64,000 nucleotides of DNA from Marinilactibacillus piezotolerans (lineage in GTDB: Bacteria; Bacillota; Bacilli; Lactobacillales; Carnobacteriaceae_A), in assembly GCF_900169305.1 (NCBI RefSeq), contig NZ_FWDP01000003.1:124001-188000 (forward strand), in the 5' to 3' direction. Below are positions 41,262 to 51,489 of this stretch, in pieces. The position numbers and the translations under genes are program-made. The notes beneath the pieces are model-generated. The model worked only from the letters and a program-made list of their open reading frames with translations, was not told the origin of the DNA and did no database searches. The stretch's first letter is position 1, and every line of letters starts with the position of its first letter.

Positions 41262-41311
41262 TTTAAGAAAAAAAGCACTTCAGAAAGAGGAGATATCCTT
41301 TTCTGAAGTGC
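41262..41311 (-). terminator. Terminator after glnQ
   Basis: AAAGCACTTCAGAAA and TTTCTGAAGTGCTTT arms; on the minus strand a run of T follows. Confidence 0.9.
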
Positions 41312-41317
41312 TTTCCC

Positions 41318-42046
41318 TTATAATACTTTATCTAAAAAGTCACGGGTACGCTCATGTTTCGGGGTGCTGAAAATTTCTTCAGGTGTGCCTGTCTCAACAA
41401 TATACCCGCCGTCCATAAAAATGACGCGATCCGCCATTTCTCTGGCGAAGCCCATTTCGTGCGTAACGACTACCATCGTCATACCTTCCTGTGCCAGACG
41501 CTTCATAACAGCCAGTACTTCGCCGACCATCTCCGGGTCCAGTGCACTGGTCGGTTCATCGAACAGCATGATATCCGGATCCATCGCTAGCGCTCTAGCT
41601 ATCGCCACACGCTGTTTCTGACCTCCAGATAATGAGCTCGGATAGACCTCCGCTTTATCTTCCATCCCAACACTTTTCAAAAGTTTCAGAGACAGCTCTT
41701 TTCCTTCACTGTTAGACAGTTTTTTCAGCTGTTTCGGCGCAAGCGTAATATTATCCGTTACAGACAGATGCGGAAAAAGATTGAACTGCTGAAAAACCAT
41801 TCCGATATTTTCACGGACATTGTTGATATTTTGAGAAGGATCTGTCAAGTCATGACCATCCACGATGACTTTGCCGCCATTGACTTCTTCCAGCAAGTTC
41901 ATACAACGCAGGAATGTACTTTTTCCTGAACCAGACGGGCCGATGATCACAACGATCTCGCCTTCTTTGACTTCTAGATCCAAACCTTTTAATACTTCTA
42001 AGTCCCCAAAGCTTTTCTTCAGTTGTTCTGTTTTAAGTTTAGCCAT
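41318..42046 (-). CDS. glnQ: Polar amino acid ABC transporter ATPase, GlnQ-like
   Basis: 242-aa ATPase energising an amino-acid importer. Walker [11 protein letters not shown]-loop [13 protein letters not shown], signature LSGGQKQR, Walker [17 protein letters not shown] and switch [21 protein letters not shown] are typical of the PAAT family. The start overlaps the end of the permease/binding-protein gene by 8 bases. Glutamine or another polar amino acid is the expected substrate. Confidence 0.92.
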   Translation of the reverse strand: MAKLKTEQLKKSFGDLEVLKGLDLEVKEGEIVVIIGPSGSGKSTFLRCMNLLEEVNGGKVIVDGHDLTDPSQNINNVRENIGMVFQQFNLFPHLSVTDNITLAPKQLKKLSNSEGKELSLKLLKSVGMEDKAEVYPSSLSGGQKQRVAIARALAMDPDIMLFDEPTSALDPEMVGEVLAVMKRLAQEGMTMVVVTHEMGFAREMADRVIFMDGGYIVETGTPEEIFSTPKHERTRDFLDKVL

Positions 42047-43478
42047 TCTTTACTAGTCTCCTTTCAATCAGATTCGATAGTTTAGTTAATAAAGTGATGA
42101 TGATCAAGTAAATCAACCCTACAATGATCCACATCGAACTTGACTGATAAGAACGCGCAATAATGATACGCCCTGTCTGAGTCAATTCCACTATACCGAT
42201 AACAGAAAGAATAGAAGTATCTTTCAAAGTAATGACAAATTGATTGATCAATGAAGGAATCATAATCTTGATAGCCTGCGGTATTACGACTTTTCGCATT
42301 GAAACGCCGTACGGCAACCCTAAACTGCGGGCAGCTTCTAGTTGGCCTTTTTCTACAGCAGCAATTCCCCCTCGGACTTGTTCAGCAACGTAAGCTGTTG
42401 TATTTAAACTAAGGGTGATTACTCCAGCCATGAATGCTGTAATCTGTATTCCTAATAATTGAGGAACAGTAAAATACATAAAGAAAGCTAAAACGATCAA
42501 TGGTATACCGCGTAAAATCGTTACATAAATATCTGCAATGATATTTAATGCTTTGCTTGGCGTTGCACTGAATAAACCGATAATTGTTCCTGCAAGCAAT
42601 GCAATAGCAAATGAAACAAGGGTTAAAATCAACGTGCGCACTAATCCAGTCATCAATCTGCCGAAGTTCCGTTCAAGCAACCCGAAAAATCCATTGTTGG
42701 CTGCTGCTTCCGGACTTTCACCTAAATATCTTTCTACTATTTCATCATATGTGCCGTCTTCCATGATATTGACTAAACCGGCATTGAACATTTCAAGCAG
42801 CTCAGGATTCTGTTCTTTGTTTACGGCAAATCCATAAGAACTACCTGATTCAGGTTCAGTAGATAAACGCAAGGCCAGTCCTTGTTGGATAGCATACGCC
42901 ATAACAGGATAATCCTCAATAGCAGCATCCGAGTGCCCGGCTAAAACATCCTCATACATTGTAGCAGAGTCTTCAAACTGATTGATTTCAATAGGATAAT
43001 CCTGATTGATTTCCTCAGCTAATTCTGCTCCTACCGTTCCCACTTTAACAGCTACTGTCTTTCCTTCTAGATCAGCGTAGGATTGAATTTCTTCATTATC
43101 CTCTTGCACAGCGACTACTGGACCGGCATCAAAATACGGTTCGGAGAAATCAAAAGCTTCCTCACGTTCGGGCGTAATACTCATCCCGGCAATCATTCCA
43201 TCGACCTGGTTAGTTTCCAGCGCCTGCAGTCCTGCACTGAAGTTCATCGGTCTAAGTTCATATTCGAATCCTTGATCTTCAGCGATCGCTTCTAATATAT
43301 CAATATCAATTCCTACGTATTCATCTTCTTCATTTTGAAATTCAAACGGAGCGTAGGTCACATCCGTTGCAATGATATAGCTTTCGCCTTCAGCACTTAC
43401 TGGCATGGGGAATAACAGCGCCGCGACAAAAGCAACCACTGCAAATAATCCAATTGAACCTTTACTCTTCCTGATCAT
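42039..43478 (-). CDS. glnP: Amino-acid ABC transporter, binding protein fused to permease (GlnPH-type)
   Basis: 479-aa fusion. Signal peptide (1-29, [22 protein letters not shown]), one SBP_bac_3 domain (about 30-255; start [36 protein letters not shown]) and a C-terminal HisM-type permease of five or so helices with the loop [24 protein letters not shown]. Known GlnP proteins of Lactococcus have two binding domains in tandem; this one has a single one. The binding domain is tethered to the membrane by the fusion. Confidence 0.9.
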   Translation of the reverse strand: MIRKSKGSIGLFAVVAFVAALLFPMPVSAEGESYIIATDVTYAPFEFQNEEDEYVGIDIDILEAIAEDQGFEYELRPMNFSAGLQALETNQVDGMIAGMSITPEREEAFDFSEPYFDAGPVVAVQEDNEEIQSYADLEGKTVAVKVGTVGAELAEEINQDYPIEINQFEDSATMYEDVLAGHSDAAIEDYPVMAYAIQQGLALRLSTEPESGSSYGFAVNKEQNPELLEMFNAGLVNIMEDGTYDEIVERYLGESPEAAANNGFFGLLERNFGRLMTGLVRTLILTLVSFAIALLAGTIIGLFSATPSKALNIIADIYVTILRGIPLIVLAFFMYFTVPQLLGIQITAFMAGVITLSLNTTAYVAEQVRGGIAAVEKGQLEAARSLGLPYGVSMRKVVIPQAIKIMIPSLINQFVITLKDTSILSVIGIVELTQTGRIIIARSYQSSSMWIIVGLIYLIIITLLTKLSNLIERRLVKNG

Positions 43479-43527
43479 GTTTATTTCACTCGTCCCATCT
43501 GTATTTAATCTATTTACATTAAATTGT

Positions 43528-43556
43528 ATTATAAATCAATTATTCAATTTAAACAA
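43528..43556 (-). promoter_or_regulatory. Promoter of the glnPQ operon
   Basis: Minus strand TTGTTT (43556-43551), a 17-base spacer and TATAAT (43533-43528). The rest of the gap 43557-43778 is AT-rich, with no gene seen. Confidence 0.65.
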
Positions 43557-43775
43557 TATGCTTACAATTTGTTATGTTCTTTATTTAATCGTTGAGACTG
43601 AATTTTATTAATGATTATTCTATACTAATATGGAATATCTGGTATATACCTATATATAATTAAGTGATCAAGGCATTTGCTTTTTTGTATGATATGGTTT
43701 TCATTTATTCAAATCAAATATTAATGTGTATAAAAATTCTATATAGTGTATATTTTTAGCTGCTTTTATCTTTTA

Positions 43776-43814
43776 ATAAAAAAACTGTCTTCCGAAAAAG
43801 ACAGTTTTTTCATT
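43776..43814. terminator. Bidirectional terminator after the first GDPD-like gene
   Basis: AAAAAAACTGTCTT and AAGACAGTTTTTT arms with a short loop. It serves the minus-strand gene at 43885. Confidence 0.85.
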
Positions 43815-43884
43815 AGAAAGTGTATGAAATTTTTTATCAAATTTTTTTGAGCTGCCGACAATTTCTTGACTAACTTCTTTTGAT

Positions 43885-44583
43885 TTATTCTGCCATTTTA
43901 GTTGAGATGCCGCTCTGTCCTTCAATGGTTTTCTCTCTTTGATGAAGATAAGCTAGCGCTCGGCAAGTAGTCACATTATACACATTCTGCGCTTTTAACT
44001 CCTCGATTCTGTCAAATTGATCAACCGTCCAGACAGATAAGCGCAATTGATTTTCATGGCAGTATTCGATCCATTCTTTTGAACATAGGCTTTCGTTGAT
44101 ATTCAATGTATGAATATTATACTTTCGACAGAAATAATGGACCACATCAAAATGGGCTTTTTTTAATTGCTTCACTCCACGGATATTCGGCAGACAGTTT
44201 TCGATATTGTAGAAGATTTTATCCCGATCCCATACAGAAACATGTTCAGGATCAACTTTACCTGAAAAGACAACCCGGTCATATAATTCCCACTTATCCG
44301 CTAACCATTTTACTTCGGCTTCAAGCTTTTCTTCTTTTAAGTCACAGTTCACCATAACAGCAGATTTTTTTCGGAAAGTCGTACGGAATAACGTATCTAA
44401 ACTGAGTAACAGCTCAGCTTCTTCATCTGAATGAATAGCGTCGTGCTTCAAGTACAGCTTTCCATTTGACGCTTTGCGCACATCAATTTCTATCGCTGGA
44501 ACAGGATATTCCATCATTTTTTCTACAAATGTCAAGCTGTTATCAGGTGTTCCATCACTTCCGGAATGAGCAGTGAGAATCAT
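43885..44583 (-). CDS. Divergent glycerophosphodiester phosphodiesterase-like protein
   Basis: 232-aa protein with a GDPD TIM-barrel pattern: ILTAHSGSDGTPDNSL in place of the usual HRG-PENT, then IEIDVRKASNGKLYLKHDAIHS with the E-x-D pair and HD, and a C-terminal LRLSVWTVDQFDRIEEL, the WTVN strand of the family. Arg in HRG is Ser and the Glu in PENT is Asp, so activity may be altered or lost. The neighbouring gene at 45244 has the full motif set. ATG at 44583 preceded by AGGAGGCAACCTTA. Confidence 0.7.
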   Translation of the reverse strand: MILTAHSGSDGTPDNSLTFVEKMMEYPVPAIEIDVRKASNGKLYLKHDAIHSDEEAELLLSLDTLFRTTFRKKSAVMVNCDLKEEKLEAEVKWLADKWELYDRVVFSGKVDPEHVSVWDRDKIFYNIENCLPNIRGVKQLKKAHFDVVHYFCRKYNIHTLNINESLCSKEWIEYCHENQLRLSVWTVDQFDRIEELKAQNVYNVTTCRALAYLHQREKTIEGQSGISTKMAE

Positions 44584-44815
44584 TAAGGTTGCCTCCTTCT
44601 ACTAGTCTATTATCCAATTATAAAAAAAGACTGTAAATTTTTTGCTAGCTATCGTGTTAATAAAATTTTGGGAATTTATCAATTTTGTAAAAATTATCTC
44701 TTTACTTGTTCTAGCGCCTTTTGCATTATCAATAACTAAATCTTAAGTATCAGACAAGGCAGCTATTTATTTAATGTAATGAATCTCAGCATCTATTCGA
44801 TCCTTTATTTATCAC

Positions 44816-45161
44816 TTCTCTTTTTATCTCGCTGAATGCGACCCTTATTCAGTACGTTATTTACCGCTTCTCGTTTTATCTCGCTGAATCCCGCCCTTAT
44901 TCAGTGCGTTATTCACCACTTCTCGTTTTATCTCGACGAATTCACCCCTTATTCAGTACGTTATCTACCACTTCTCGTTTTATCTCGACGAATTCAGCCC
45001 TTATTCAGTACGTTATTTACCGCTTCTCGTTTTATCTCGCTGAATCCCGCCCTTATTCAGTGCGTTATTCACCACTTCTCGTTTTATCTCGACGAATTCA
45101 GCCCTTATTCAGTGCGTTATCTACCACTTCTCGTTTTATCTCGCTGAATCCGACCTTTATT
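44816..45161. repeat. Tandem array of 52-bp units
   Basis: Units begin (TTCTC) at 44816, 44868, 44920, 44972, 45024, 45076 and 45128, exactly 52 bp apart; the last unit is incomplete. The units at 44868 and 45024 are identical, suggesting a 156-bp higher-order duplication. Two internal versions alternate (CTCGCTGAATCC and CTCGACGAATTC). Each unit has CTGAAT/ATTCAG-type inverted repeats. No spacers, and not a multiple of three. It fills the gap between two minus-strand GDPD-family genes; 44584-44815 has no gene that I can support. Confidence 0.95.
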
Positions 45162-45167
45162 TAACAA

Positions 45168-45208
45168 CAAAAAAAGACAGATACCTCTGATTTTTACAGA
45201 GATACCTG
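45168..45208 (-). terminator. Terminator after glpQ-like gene
   Basis: On the minus strand CAGGTATCTCTG pairs fully with CAGAGGTATCTG using two G-U pairs, followed by a T run (TCTTTTTTT). Confidence 0.85.
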
Positions 45209-45243
45209 ACTTAAAGGGTGTTTAATTGTAAAGAGGGAACGGA

Positions 45244-45984
45244 TTAAACAGAAGCTGACTGCTTCTCTTGGATTTTTCTTAATCGATTCGGGAAGTCGGT
45301 GATAATTGCATTGATGCCCGCTTTTTCAGCTTTTTCTAGATCAGCTTTTTCATTCACTGTCCATGTGTTGATCTTGAGGTTATATGAATTCGCTACTTCT
45401 ACTAATTCTTCATCCAGGCATAATGCATGCGGATGAATGTAGTCCATGCCCAGCTCTTTAGTCGTCTGAATGATTCGTTCATTGCAGCCGGCGACTAAAA
45501 GGCCAGTTTGAATGTTCGGATTCAACCTTTTTACGCGGACCATATTTCCTCTATGGAAGGACGAAATGATGATTTGATCTTCTAGATGATAGTCTTCGAT
45601 CAGGTCTAAGACCTTTTCTTCTAGTCCAATATTTTCACTTGTAGCTGTTTTTAACTCAATGTTGGTCACAAAGTTTTTATCTTGCACCCAGTCGAAGTAT
45701 TCCCTTAATGTAGGAATTTTTTGTTCTGGCAATCCTGCTTGAATCTGGCAGTTGATTGAATAAGCCTTCAGTTCATTTAGTGTATGATCTGTCAGATGCC
45801 CTTTTCCATTGGTCAATCGTTCCAATGTCTCATCGTGAAACAAAACAACTTCACCATCTTTGGTTAGTTGTGCATCTAATTCAATTCCGTCTGCACCTGT
45901 TTCGTATGCTTTTTCAAATGCGATCATCGTATTTTCAGGATATTGACCGCTAAATCCTCTATGCGCTAAGTTTAAAGTTTTCAT
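45244..45984 (-). CDS. ugpQ: Glycerophosphodiester phosphodiesterase
   Basis: Cytosolic 246-aa enzyme that hydrolyses glycerophosphodiesters to glycerol 3-phosphate and an alcohol. The start LNLAHRGFSGQYPENTMIAFEKA, followed by GADGIELDAQLTKDGEVVLFHDETLERLTNGKG, has all family residues (His, Arg, both Glu, Asp, second His). The C-terminal INTWTVNEKADLEKAEKAGINAIITDFP completes the barrel. The ATG at 45984 fits GAAAGGATCG upstream and the family start; the longer frame from 46047 has no ribosome site. No signal peptide. Confidence 0.92.
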   Translation of the reverse strand: MKTLNLAHRGFSGQYPENTMIAFEKAYETGADGIELDAQLTKDGEVVLFHDETLERLTNGKGHLTDHTLNELKAYSINCQIQAGLPEQKIPTLREYFDWVQDKNFVTNIELKTATSENIGLEEKVLDLIEDYHLEDQIIISSFHRGNMVRVKRLNPNIQTGLLVAGCNERIIQTTKELGMDYIHPHALCLDEELVEVANSYNLKINTWTVNEKADLEKAEKAGINAIITDFPNRLRKIQEKQSASV

Positions 45985-46244
45985 GATAAAATCGATCCTT
46001 TCAAAGTGGTGTTTATCATGTATAAGAAAAAAGTTAATTATGAACACAACAATCTCAGCTCTATGAAATTCAACGGCTGAGCATTGCTGTCAGATGAATA
46101 TGTATGATGCCTATAAGGTTGTGTGTACTGTCTGAAGCAGATTTCAAACTAAGTATACCAATACTTTGTAAATTTAATGTAGGCAGAATTTATCAATTGT
46201 GTAAATGTTAACCTCTTTAGTACTCAACCAATTCTATTTTATAC

Positions 46245-46272
46245 AAAAAAGCAGGCTTCTCAACCTGCTTTT
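46245..46272 (-). terminator. Terminator after the SDR gene
   Basis: AAAAGCAGG and CCTGCTTTT arms; TTTTTT follows on the minus strand. Confidence 0.8.
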
Positions 46273-46279
46273 CCGCTTC

Positions 46280-47452
46280 TTATAAAAGTTTTTTCATTCC
46301 TGAAAGTTTTTTCTTTTCTAGATGTTTTGCCATTTTCATCAGTTTCTTCATCTCTAATTTCTTTTTCGCCATGATAGCTTTTTTAGTCTTAGAGCCCATA
46401 CTCATCTCTAATCCTGCCAATGCAACTAAAGCCACACCCGCAGTTACGGCAGCTGCTGTCACGCCGGGGTTTGTTCTGACTTTGACCCAGAGACTTTTTG
46501 GTCTATGCCAGCCGATGTTTGTGCCTCGTTCATACAAGTCTTCTTTAGGCTCATAAAGGTTTCCAGCTTCCGGTGCCGGCGCGTCACGATTTTCATCGTA
46601 ATTCGTCTGATAGGTGTTGATTTCCATCATATAGTCCGTTATACGAGGGTAAATCATTCCTACGATAGAAAAGAACTTGGATTGAGACCCAACGTACATA
46701 TCGCGTTTTGGATGTTCTGCTACATTCAAAATGGCTTCTGCAACACTTTCCGGCGGATAGATTACCCCTTTATGGGTAGGCTTTTTATTGATATAACTTG
46801 TTGCGTGATCGGTATACGGCGTATCTACTCTAGCAGGATGAATTTGAGAAATGACTACTGGCGCTTTCTCTTTTTCTAATTCCATTCGAATTGCATCCGT
46901 AAACCCTCTGATTGCATGCTTGCTGGCAGTATAGATGGACTGAACCGGGAACGCTCTGTTTCCTACAACACTGCCCATATTGATGACGGACCCCGGCTCA
47001 TTGCGCTCTTTGTAATGAGCGATTGCACGACGAGTTCCGTATACAATCCCCCAAAAGTTGACATCAAATAAACGGCGCATGTCTTTAACTGGAATTTCTG
47101 CTGAATATCCGTAAATGGTCACAGCGGCATTATTCAGCCACGTATCGAATCTTCCGAATGTGTCGATTGCTTTTTGAGCAATTTTATCGATATCTTCTTC
47201 TTTTGAGACATCTGCGACAACATAGACTGCTTCTGTCCCGCGAACGGCCATTTCTTTTTCTAAAATACTAAGCGCTTCTTCATTTCTAGCTGCTAAGACT
47301 AGCTTAGCTCCTTTATCTGCTGCCATGCGCGCGGTCGTCAGACCAATTCCGCTTGTCGCGCCTGTGATGACCATAACTTGATCTTTTAATGGTTTCAGTT
47401 TCAGCTTCATACTATTTAACGGCATTCCTGTTGCTACTTCTCGTTGTTTCAT
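46280..47452 (-). CDS. Short-chain dehydrogenase/reductase with C-terminal membrane tail
   Basis: 390-aa oxidoreductase. Cofactor motif TGATSGIG, the NNAAV strand, catalytic Ser (INMGS) and YTASK are present, so activity is expected. The SDR fold ends near residue 260; about 60 residues follow that carry a WHRPKSLW motif, then a hydrophobic segment (VTAAAVTAGVALVALAGLEM) and a tail very rich in Lys and Met. Such extended SDRs occur in several Gram-positives; the substrate is unknown. ATG at 47452 preceded by AAGGAGG. Usual SDRs have about 250 aa. Confidence 0.85.
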   Translation of the reverse strand: MKQREVATGMPLNSMKLKLKPLKDQVMVITGATSGIGLTTARMAADKGAKLVLAARNEEALSILEKEMAVRGTEAVYVVADVSKEEDIDKIAQKAIDTFGRFDTWLNNAAVTIYGYSAEIPVKDMRRLFDVNFWGIVYGTRRAIAHYKERNEPGSVINMGSVVGNRAFPVQSIYTASKHAIRGFTDAIRMELEKEKAPVVISQIHPARVDTPYTDHATSYINKKPTHKGVIYPPESVAEAILNVAEHPKRDMYVGSQSKFFSIVGMIYPRITDYMMEINTYQTNYDENRDAPAPEAGNLYEPKEDLYERGTNIGWHRPKSLWVKVRTNPGVTAAAVTAGVALVALAGLEMSMGSKTKKAIMAKKKLEMKKLMKMAKHLEKKKLSGMKKLL

Positions 47453-47548
47453 TCTTACTTTCCTCCTTATAAAAGTGCTTTCTTGGCTATTAGTTACATT
47501 TTAATGAAAATGGTTAAAAACATTCAAATATACCGCTTGGTTTGCTGG

Positions 47549-49921
47549 TTAAGTTAGATCTTGCCATTTCCATTCTGTTACCTCAGGCATATCTTCACCA
47601 TGCTCTCGGATATAAGCATGGTGCTTGGCAATCAACTCATCCATTTTTGCTTCAAAGTGATCCGCTTCAAAGCCATAGACCATTCGTGCTGCATCTTTTG
47701 CCAGACTGAAACGGTCTAATTCATTTAATACCCGCATATCAAATGGTGTGGTTACATCTCCATTTTCTCGATATCCATGAATAGAAATCGGATGGATCGG
47801 GCGGTCAAAGAAGATATCTCTGATCAGACCTTCGTAACTGTGATATGCAAAGAGAATCGGTTTGTCCTTAGTAAAGAAGCTGTCGAACTCACTGTCTGTC
47901 AGTCCATGTTCATCAATCATTGGATGTCTCAGTCTAAATAAGTCTACGATATTGATAAAGCGGATTTTCATTTCCGGGAACTGCTCTTTTAGGATACTAA
48001 CAGCCGCCAGTGCTTCTAAATTCGGCTCAGTACCTGCGGCAGCGATAACAATATCCGGTTCTTGTCCATGATCCGTACTGGCCCATTCAACTTTTTTCAA
48101 TCCATTTTCAGCCAATTCTTCGGCTTCTTCGGCAGAGTAGAATTGCGGACGCGGATGTTTGCTTGAAACCACCAAATTGATGCGCTGTCTGGAGCTGAGT
48201 ACTTTTGACATCACCGCCATCAGCGTATTAGCATCGGCTGGATAATACGCACGGATATACTCCGGTTTCTTCTCTGCCAGATGTGTCACGATTCCAGGGT
48301 CCTGATGAGTGTAGCCATTATGATCCTGCTGATATACTGACGAAGAAGCTATTACATTCAGCGAAGGATAAGAATGTCTCCATTCCAGTTCATCGGCCTT
48401 TCGAATCCATTTAAAATGCTGGGTCAGCATAGAGTCGACTATGCGTAAAAAGCCTTCGTAACTGACGAAGAATCCATGTCTTCCTGTCAGTGTATAGCCT
48501 TCCAGCCAGCCTTCTGCCTGATTTTCAGATAGCTGTGAATCAATGACTCTGCCGGCTGCAGCCATTTCAGCATCATAGGACTCACGTGTCGGTTCCAGCC
48601 ACTGGCGATCGGTTGCATCTAAAACAGCATTCAAACGATTTGAGTTTAGTTCATCTACACTGAAAATACGGAAATGTTCCGGATTTTCTTTCACGATATC
48701 TCGGCTGTATTTACCGAATTCAGTCATATCCTGCTTTTTCTCTCCACCCGGTGTTTGAATTTCTACTGCATATTCCTTCCAGTTCAGCACATTTAGCGGT
48801 TTAGGATCAATTCCTCCGTTAGTGATTGGATTCGCAGACATTCTTTTCTGGCCTTTGGGTGCAATCGACTTGATTTCTTCTTTTAAAGCTCCATTGCCAT
48901 CGAACAATTCTTCAGGTTTGTAGGACTGCATCCATTCAACCAGTGCATCGATATGTTCCATATGATTTTGACTGACAGGAATTGGAATCTGATGCGAACG
49001 GAAAGAATCTTCAATCGGCTTTTCATCCCAATACTCAGGTCCAGTCCAACCTTTTGGTGTTCTCTGAATGACAACCGGCCACTTCGGCATAGCTATAACT
49101 TTTCCGTTATCCATTCTTGCTGACTGCTGGATGGCTTGGATTTTTTCGACCGCTTCGTCTAATTTTTCCGCCATCAATGGATGCATCTTTTCAGGATCGT
49201 CGCCTTTTACAAAGATGGGATCCCAACCTAAGCCCTCAAAGTACTGCGTTAATTCTTCATCTGATTTTCTGGAAAGAATGGTCGGATTAGCAATCTTATA
49301 GCCATTCAGACATAAAATCGGCAAGACCGCTCCATCATTCTTCGGATTGATAAACACATTCGAAAACCATGATGTAGCTAAGGCTCCTGTTTCGGCTTCT
49401 CCGTCTCCAATCGTAACCGCTGCAATCACTTCCGGATTGTCTAAAACAGCACCGGTCGCATGAGAAAGTGCATATCCGAGTTCTCCTCCTTCATGGATGG
49501 AGCCTGGTGTCTCAGGTGCCGCATGAGATCCGATTCCCCCTGGGAAAGAAAACTGTTTGAACAGCTTCTGCATCCCTTTTTCATCTTGAGAAACTTCTGG
49601 ATAGATTTCTGAATACGTTCCATCCAGATAAGCATTAGAAACCATGACTTGTCCGCCATGTCCCGGACCTTCAATAAAGAACAAATTCAAATCGTATTTA
49701 TTTAACACTCTGATTAAATGTGCGTAGGCAAAGTTCTGTCCCGGAATGGTTCCCCAGTGACCAATCGGATTCACTTTTACATCTTTTGCTGCTAATGGTC
49801 TTTTTAATAATGGATTGTCTTTTAGGTACAGTTGTCCAACAGATAAATAATTCGCCGCTCTCCACCAAGCGTCTATTTTATTTAAATAGTCTTTTGAAGA
49901 AAAGTCTTGCTGTTTTGTCAT
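47549..49921 (-). CDS. xfp: Xylulose-5-phosphate/fructose-6-phosphate phosphoketolase
   Basis: Thiamine-diphosphate enzyme splitting xylulose 5-phosphate (and perhaps fructose 6-phosphate) to acetyl phosphate and an aldose phosphate; central to heterofermentation. 790 aa, normal for the family. Seen: [36 protein letters not shown], the TPP-binding region [10 protein letters not shown] and later [17 protein letters not shown]. The ATG at 49921 has AAAGGAGAAGTCATC upstream; the frame opens 25 codons earlier but without ribosome site. Transcribed alone, divergent from srtA. Confidence 0.96.
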   Translation of the reverse strand: MTKQQDFSSKDYLNKIDAWWRAANYLSVGQLYLKDNPLLKRPLAAKDVKVNPIGHWGTIPGQNFAYAHLIRVLNKYDLNLFFIEGPGHGGQVMVSNAYLDGTYSEIYPEVSQDEKGMQKLFKQFSFPGGIGSHAAPETPGSIHEGGELGYALSHATGAVLDNPEVIAAVTIGDGEAETGALATSWFSNVFINPKNDGAVLPILCLNGYKIANPTILSRKSDEELTQYFEGLGWDPIFVKGDDPEKMHPLMAEKLDEAVEKIQAIQQSARMDNGKVIAMPKWPVVIQRTPKGWTGPEYWDEKPIEDSFRSHQIPIPVSQNHMEHIDALVEWMQSYKPEELFDGNGALKEEIKSIAPKGQKRMSANPITNGGIDPKPLNVLNWKEYAVEIQTPGGEKKQDMTEFGKYSRDIVKENPEHFRIFSVDELNSNRLNAVLDATDRQWLEPTRESYDAEMAAAGRVIDSQLSENQAEGWLEGYTLTGRHGFFVSYEGFLRIVDSMLTQHFKWIRKADELEWRHSYPSLNVIASSSVYQQDHNGYTHQDPGIVTHLAEKKPEYIRAYYPADANTLMAVMSKVLSSRQRINLVVSSKHPRPQFYSAEEAEELAENGLKKVEWASTDHGQEPDIVIAAAGTEPNLEALAAVSILKEQFPEMKIRFINIVDLFRLRHPMIDEHGLTDSEFDSFFTKDKPILFAYHSYEGLIRDIFFDRPIHPISIHGYRENGDVTTPFDMRVLNELDRFSLAKDAARMVYGFEADHFEAKMDELIAKHHAYIREHGEDMPEVTEWKWQDLT

Positions 49922-49955
49922 GATGACTTCTCCTTTATCCTTAGTCGTTACTTTT

Positions 49956-49985
49956 ACTATACTGCTACTAGAAACGCCGAAACAA
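49956..49985 (-). promoter_or_regulatory. Promoter of xfp
   Basis: Minus strand TTGTTT (49985-49980), an 18-base spacer and TATAGT (49961-49956). Confidence 0.55.
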
Positions 49986-50127
49986 CTATATTGCACTGCA
50001 ATCAGCAGAAAAGCAAAATCGTTATAATTTTGTTGCAGAATCCCTGTTAGTTGCTTCCCTTATTTCTTCAATGTCCTGTATACTAGACCTATAAATGAAC
50101 AATGTCATGCTAAAAAGGATGGGGTAA

Positions 50128-50805
50128 ATGCCTGAAAAGAAAAAACGCAGAATAACGACTTACTTGGCGGCCATTTTATTTTTACTAGGAGTTGGTTTTT
50201 TAGCCATTGAACCTTTACAAAACTATATGATTGAACAACAAAGCAAGGAGACGCTGACTGTAGATGCTGCAGATTTTCAAGAGAATCAGTCGCACGATGG
50301 AAACTATGATTTTTCTTCTGTTGAAGAAGTTTCTGTCGAAGATGTCCTTAAAATACAGTTTTCAAGTCAAGAATTACCGGTTATTGGCAGAATCGCCGTT
50401 CCCGAAGTCGGGCTCAACTTGCCTGTGCTTAAAGGGTTATCCAACGAGCATTTGCTGACTGGTGCCGGTACAATGAAGCCTGGTCAGAAAATGGGAGAAG
50501 GAAATTATGCTTTAGCCAGTCATAATATGACAGACCCCTCTCTTTTATTCGCACCTCTGCATCGAGCAGAAATCGGCATGAACGTTTACCTGACAGATGG
50601 AAAACAGTTTTACGTTTATGAAATCAAGCAACACAAAATCATTGAACCCACAGAAGTTTCTGTGATTGAAGATACGGATCAATCGCTGGTTACGCTGATT
50701 ACCTGCAATGTAGACGGGATTAAACGATTGCTCACTCAAGGAATATTAGTTGAAACGGTTCCTGTAGATGAATCAGATGAAATCGCAGCACACTTCAATC
50801 TATGA
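50128..50805 (+). CDS. srtA: Class A sortase
   Basis: Membrane-anchored transpeptidase that cuts LPXTG signals and links proteins to peptidoglycan. 225 aa with an N-terminal signal-anchor (TTYLAAILFLLGVGFLAIEPL), then the sortase domain from about residue 85. Catalytic His132 (ALASHNM), Cys193 (LITCN) and Arg200 are all present. The GanB protein at 5832 carries a matching LPKTR signal and is a plausible client. ATG preceded by AAGGATGGGG. The region downstream contains a ruined surface-protein gene on the other strand. Confidence 0.92.
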   Translation: MPEKKKRRITTYLAAILFLLGVGFLAIEPLQNYMIEQQSKETLTVDAADFQENQSHDGNYDFSSVEEVSVEDVLKIQFSSQELPVIGRIAVPEVGLNLPVLKGLSNEHLLTGAGTMKPGQKMGEGNYALASHNMTDPSLLFAPLHRAEIGMNVYLTDGKQFYVYEIKQHKIIEPTEVSVIEDTDQSLVTLITCNVDGIKRLLTQGILVETVPVDESDEIAAHFNL

Positions 50806-51225
50806 TTCAAACTTATTTGATAGTAAAGATCGTTTCTCGACCGGTAAGCTGAAGGTTACCAAAACACACTGTTGCAACAGCTGTTTGACTAGCGACACTC
50901 CGTTCTCCGAACGTTGCAATGATTTTCACTGCGAACTGTTATCCAGCTGTTAACCCTTCGACCGTAATATTAAGTGATCCATCTTCTTCAACTGCTCCGC
51001 TTAAAAGTGTGATTTCCGCATTTTGTATTTAATACTGCACCTTCTGGAAGGCTAGAAGGTAAGTCCGCTGTGCTTCCGGAGAATACGATAAAATCTTCTG
51101 CAATCGCATTTAATTAAGGTACTATAGGAATATACTTACCTAATTCTGGATCTAGATGGCTATTCTGATACTGGATCTGTTATACCTGAGCCTACAGTAA
51201 TGGAAGCTGGTTCACTAGTTTTTGT
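50806..51225 (-). pseudogene. Decayed gene for an Ig-like-repeat surface protein
   Basis: Reading the minus strand in changing frames gives TSEPASITVGSGITDPVSE (stop), DPELGKYIPIVP (stop), NAIAEDFIVFSGSTADLPSS and LPEGAVLNT, then after a frameshift AEITLLSGAVEEDGSLNITV (stop two lines later) and FAVKIIATFGERSVASQTAV. These are recognisable beta-sandwich repeat phrases of sortase-type surface proteins. At least three stops and two frameshifts make it non-functional. It is adjacent to srtA. From 51226 to 51489 I see only AT-rich sequence and the kinase ribosome site. Confidence 0.65.
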
Positions 51226-51489
51226 TTATTAGTATTACTTATAATAGTTTTTTATCTGATTTGTCTTCTATTGTTCGATATCTGTTTTTCAATCTCGTGT
51301 TTTCCTTGGCATTATACTTGTTTTATTTGTTGAAAATTAATTTTATAATCAAATACATTTATATTTTCTCCCTAACTTCCTCAGCTGATTCATTAAACAT
51401 TGACAGAATTTTTCTCATACTAAATTTTTGTTTTGCTGATTGTGGTATGATAGAAGAGAGAATGCTTTAGTTGAATGGAAGGAGATATA

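Noticed and set aside
44836-45164. Plus-strand open frames in the 52-bp array
   Set aside because: Frame changes from unit to unit; repeated Ser/Leu-rich nonsense without ribosome site.
51222-51470. 82-codon plus-strand frame upstream of the deoxynucleoside kinase
   Set aside because: AT-rich, no ribosome site, and hydrophobic composition due to T-rich DNA.
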